From NCBI RefSeq assembly GCF_051132615.1, contig NZ_CP152375.1, forward strand, positions 2,232,001-2,296,000: DNA of 64,000 bases, given 5' to 3'. The notes beneath the pieces were generated by a model. The model saw nothing but the letters and a program-made list of their open reading frames with translations. It did not search any database and was not told the origin of the DNA. Source of the stretch: G051132615 sp051132615. Lineage in GTDB: Bacteria > Pseudomonadota > Gammaproteobacteria > Burkholderiales > Neisseriaceae. Below are positions 62,514-64,000 of this stretch, piece after piece; the first letter of the stretch is position 1; each line of letters begins with the position of its first letter. Made by a program: the position numbers and the translations under genes.

Positions 62514-64000
62514 CTATTTTTGTCTTAGTTTTTCTAGGCGGTTACCACCTGCTTTAAATTTCAACATTTCCATAATTCTTTCTACAATCACACTACCTGC
62601 TTCAAGTGGCACAAGACCACCAGAATAGATGTTAGAAATAACTGTGTTTTCGTAGCGAATATCAGGGTTACCACTAAAAGCAACAGCAGCTTGACGAGTT
62701 TGTTCATCTGCTAAACGATAATGGATATAGGCAGACATACTGCGAGAAGCTAAAGCATCTCCTCCTGGGCGCTCACCCAATAGAATCACAATCACTTTTG
62801 GTTCTAAAGCGTCTCCAATTGACTCTGCCAGTTTCACACGACCATATGGTGCCAGAATGGTTTCGCCAACGCTTAAATTGTTGGCTTTTAAACCATCAAT
62901 TAATACAGGCAATAATTCTGGAATATTATGGTGAATGGCTTCTGCGCTTAAACCATCAGAAATCACAATTTGTACATCTTTGTGTTCAATGGCCAAATCA
63001 CCGACCATATGGCTACCTAAGTCTGGATCACCTAAATGTGCTTCTTTATCAGGTGCTGCAGTAGACACAATGCGCATAGGCACAGAACCTAAATCACTTG
63101 GGCGAAGCTGTGCATAAATAGCCTCACGTGCAATGGCTTGGTTGGCTTTAACCAAACGGGTGACTTTATTTGATGGTCTTGGGCCAGCATTTTCATAACC
63201 ATAAGATGCGGGTAATGACTCATTTAAACGTTGTAACTCACCATCAGAGGTACAGAAGATACGAGGGTTACCCCAGTTAGGGCCTCTTTTGATATTGCCA
63301 TCCTCGTCTTCAATGAAAATACCTTTACTAATCGCCCAACGTAGGTATTCTGGTGCTGGTTTGAGGTTATGAATCTCACGCATGGTTTGATCATCATGGG
63401 CACTGGTGTCAAAGTAAGCCAACATACGGTCGGTATTTAAATACACATCCATATAGTAGTTACAGCCTGCTGTAGTGAGCAATTCTGTTGCAATTTGTTG
63501 GCCTTCAGTGGTTACTTTTGAGTGCAGCGTGAAGCAAGGGGCCATCCCCATTGGTAAGCCAAGCAGTTTACCCATAAAGTGGTCTTGTAAGTTTGAATAA
63601 ATCATTTCAAAGTTATCAAGATGGGTTTCAGGGCCAATAAAACCGGTCACATTGTTTAGCATAAATGGGCGATAACGACGCGCTAAACCGTAACATAGTG
63701 CTTCAGTTGTGGCCATATCCATACCATTGTGTTTATCGTAACTCACTTCACTGCCTTGGCCTGTTTCAAAATACATCCAGTTTTCGGCTTTGCCAGCTAA
63801 TGGACCTTTTTCTTTCATGGTTAAGTAAGCTTGATCAAGTAGATCAATAGTCACATCAAACTCTTCAATTAAAGTCGCATCCGTACCGGCAATACTTTGG
63901 AACATGATTTCAACTGGTGCACCAGACTCTAAACACTGTAATTGTGTTTTGATATGAGACAACACACATATTTGTGTCGGCACGCCAGTTTCTTCTCTGA
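62514..64000 (-). CDS. fused ethanolamine ammonia-lyase EutB-EutC (5' end outside window)
   Basis: One uninterrupted frame runs from the window edge to 62514; the GTG at 63983 is internal, since codons for REETG precede it in frame. The first part matches EutB from about residue 205 on: VPTQICVLSHIKTQ, IMFQSIAGTD, YFETGQGS, GFIGPE, DHFMGKLLGLPMG, then LKPAPEYLRW. After a linker (FCTSDGELQRLNESLPASYG) the rest matches EutC: RPSDLGSVPMRI, VQIVISDGLSAEAIH, IVILLGERPGGDALASRSM and ISNIYSGGLVPLEAG. EutB and EutC are normally separate chains of the B12 enzyme that splits ethanolamine to acetaldehyde and ammonia. E287 and F329 of E. coli EutB are kept, but D362 is replaced. Confidence 0.9.
   Translation of the reverse strand, partial: REETGVPTQICVLSHIKTQLQCLESGAPVEIMFQSIAGTDATLIEEFDVTIDLLDQAYLTMKEKGPLAGKAENWMYFETGQGSEVSYDKHNGMDMATTEALCYGLARRYRPFMLNNVTGFIGPETHLDNFEMIYSNLQDHFMGKLLGLPMGMAPCFTLHSKVTTEGQQIATELLTTAGCNYYMDVYLNTDRMLAYFDTSAHDDQTMREIHNLKPAPEYLRWAISKGIFIEDEDGNIKRGPNWGNPRIFCTSDGELQRLNESLPASYGYENAGPRPSNKVTRLVKANQAIAREAIYAQLRPSDLGSVPMRIVSTAAPDKEAHLGDPDLGSHMVGDLAIEHKDVQIVISDGLSAEAIHHNIPELLPVLIDGLKANNLSVGETILAPYGRVKLAESIGDALEPKVIVILLGERPGGDALASRSMSAYIHYRLADEQTRQAAVAFSGNPDIRYENTVISNIYSGGLVPLEAGSVIVERIMEMLKFKAGGNRLEKLRQK

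Noticed and set aside
63224..63412. Separate small ORF inside the eutBC gene
   Set aside because: It is a shadow in another frame of a strongly conserved coding region.

Overview
The window is AT-rich DNA from a Gram-negative bacterium, most likely a gammaproteobacterium with Pseudomonas-type gene order: exbB-exbD-lpxK-ycaR-kdsB, gpmI-envC-ctpA, and ftsY/ftsE/ftsX beside a pair of M16 peptidases. Outer-membrane genes (lpxK, kdsB, lipoproteins), the low GC and the host-sugar catabolism would suit a host- or gut-associated member of the Pseudomonadales. The genus is a guess, since no 16S rRNA gene is present.

Layout. 1-1918: end of an unknown gene and a NagX-like acyltransferase broken by one in-frame stop. 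2145-5870: a degraded integrative element at a tRNA-Ser(UGA) gene, with a P4-type integrase remnant, a diverged tandem copy of the att-proximal DNA, secreted proteins, and a lipoprotein/predicted-effector pair. 6081-19536: housekeeping genes (yejA-like, hslR, a LysR regulator, cls, dksA, rluE, icd, a Bcr/CflA transporter, adk, kdsB-ycaR-lpxK-exbD-exbB). 20268-20928: a phage-satellite-like scrap with a C4-like structured leader, a small gene, and the decayed start of a toxin gene. 21095-28115: yeiH, xseA, gpmI-envC-ctpA. 28267-32844: a polymorphic-toxin locus with a RelA/SpoT-like C-terminus and duplicated toxin-tail/immunity/HD-hydrolase modules. 32939-48787: purine salvage (apt and an NCS2 permease), hdeD, an M28 peptidase, ETF-QO, transporters and regulators, ftsX-ftsE, a GabP-like permease, ftsY, and two M16 proteins. 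49014-49115: an isolated promoter, a type I-F CRISPR-repeat-like hairpin and a second hairpin, with no array. 49133-51502: two exported proteins. 51680-53444: a second polymorphic-toxin locus (EndoU-type C-terminus plus immunity gene) whose long N-terminus was deleted and frameshifted. 53674-61896: an L-fucose oxidation operon of the Campylobacter type, with an AraC regulator. 62123-64000: a TfoX C-terminal-domain protein and the 3' part of a fused EutB-EutC ethanolamine ammonia-lyase.

How the genes fit together. The fucose operon should take L-fucose through fuconolactone, fuconate and 2-keto-3-deoxyfuconate to pyruvate and lactaldehyde, which FucO reduces to propanediol. The ammonia-lyase next to it would release nitrogen and an aldehyde from an amino alcohol, though its altered active site casts doubt on the substrate. 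Three dispersed copies of one toxin N-terminus, orphan immunity-type genes and module duplications point to active toxin turnover between competing strains.
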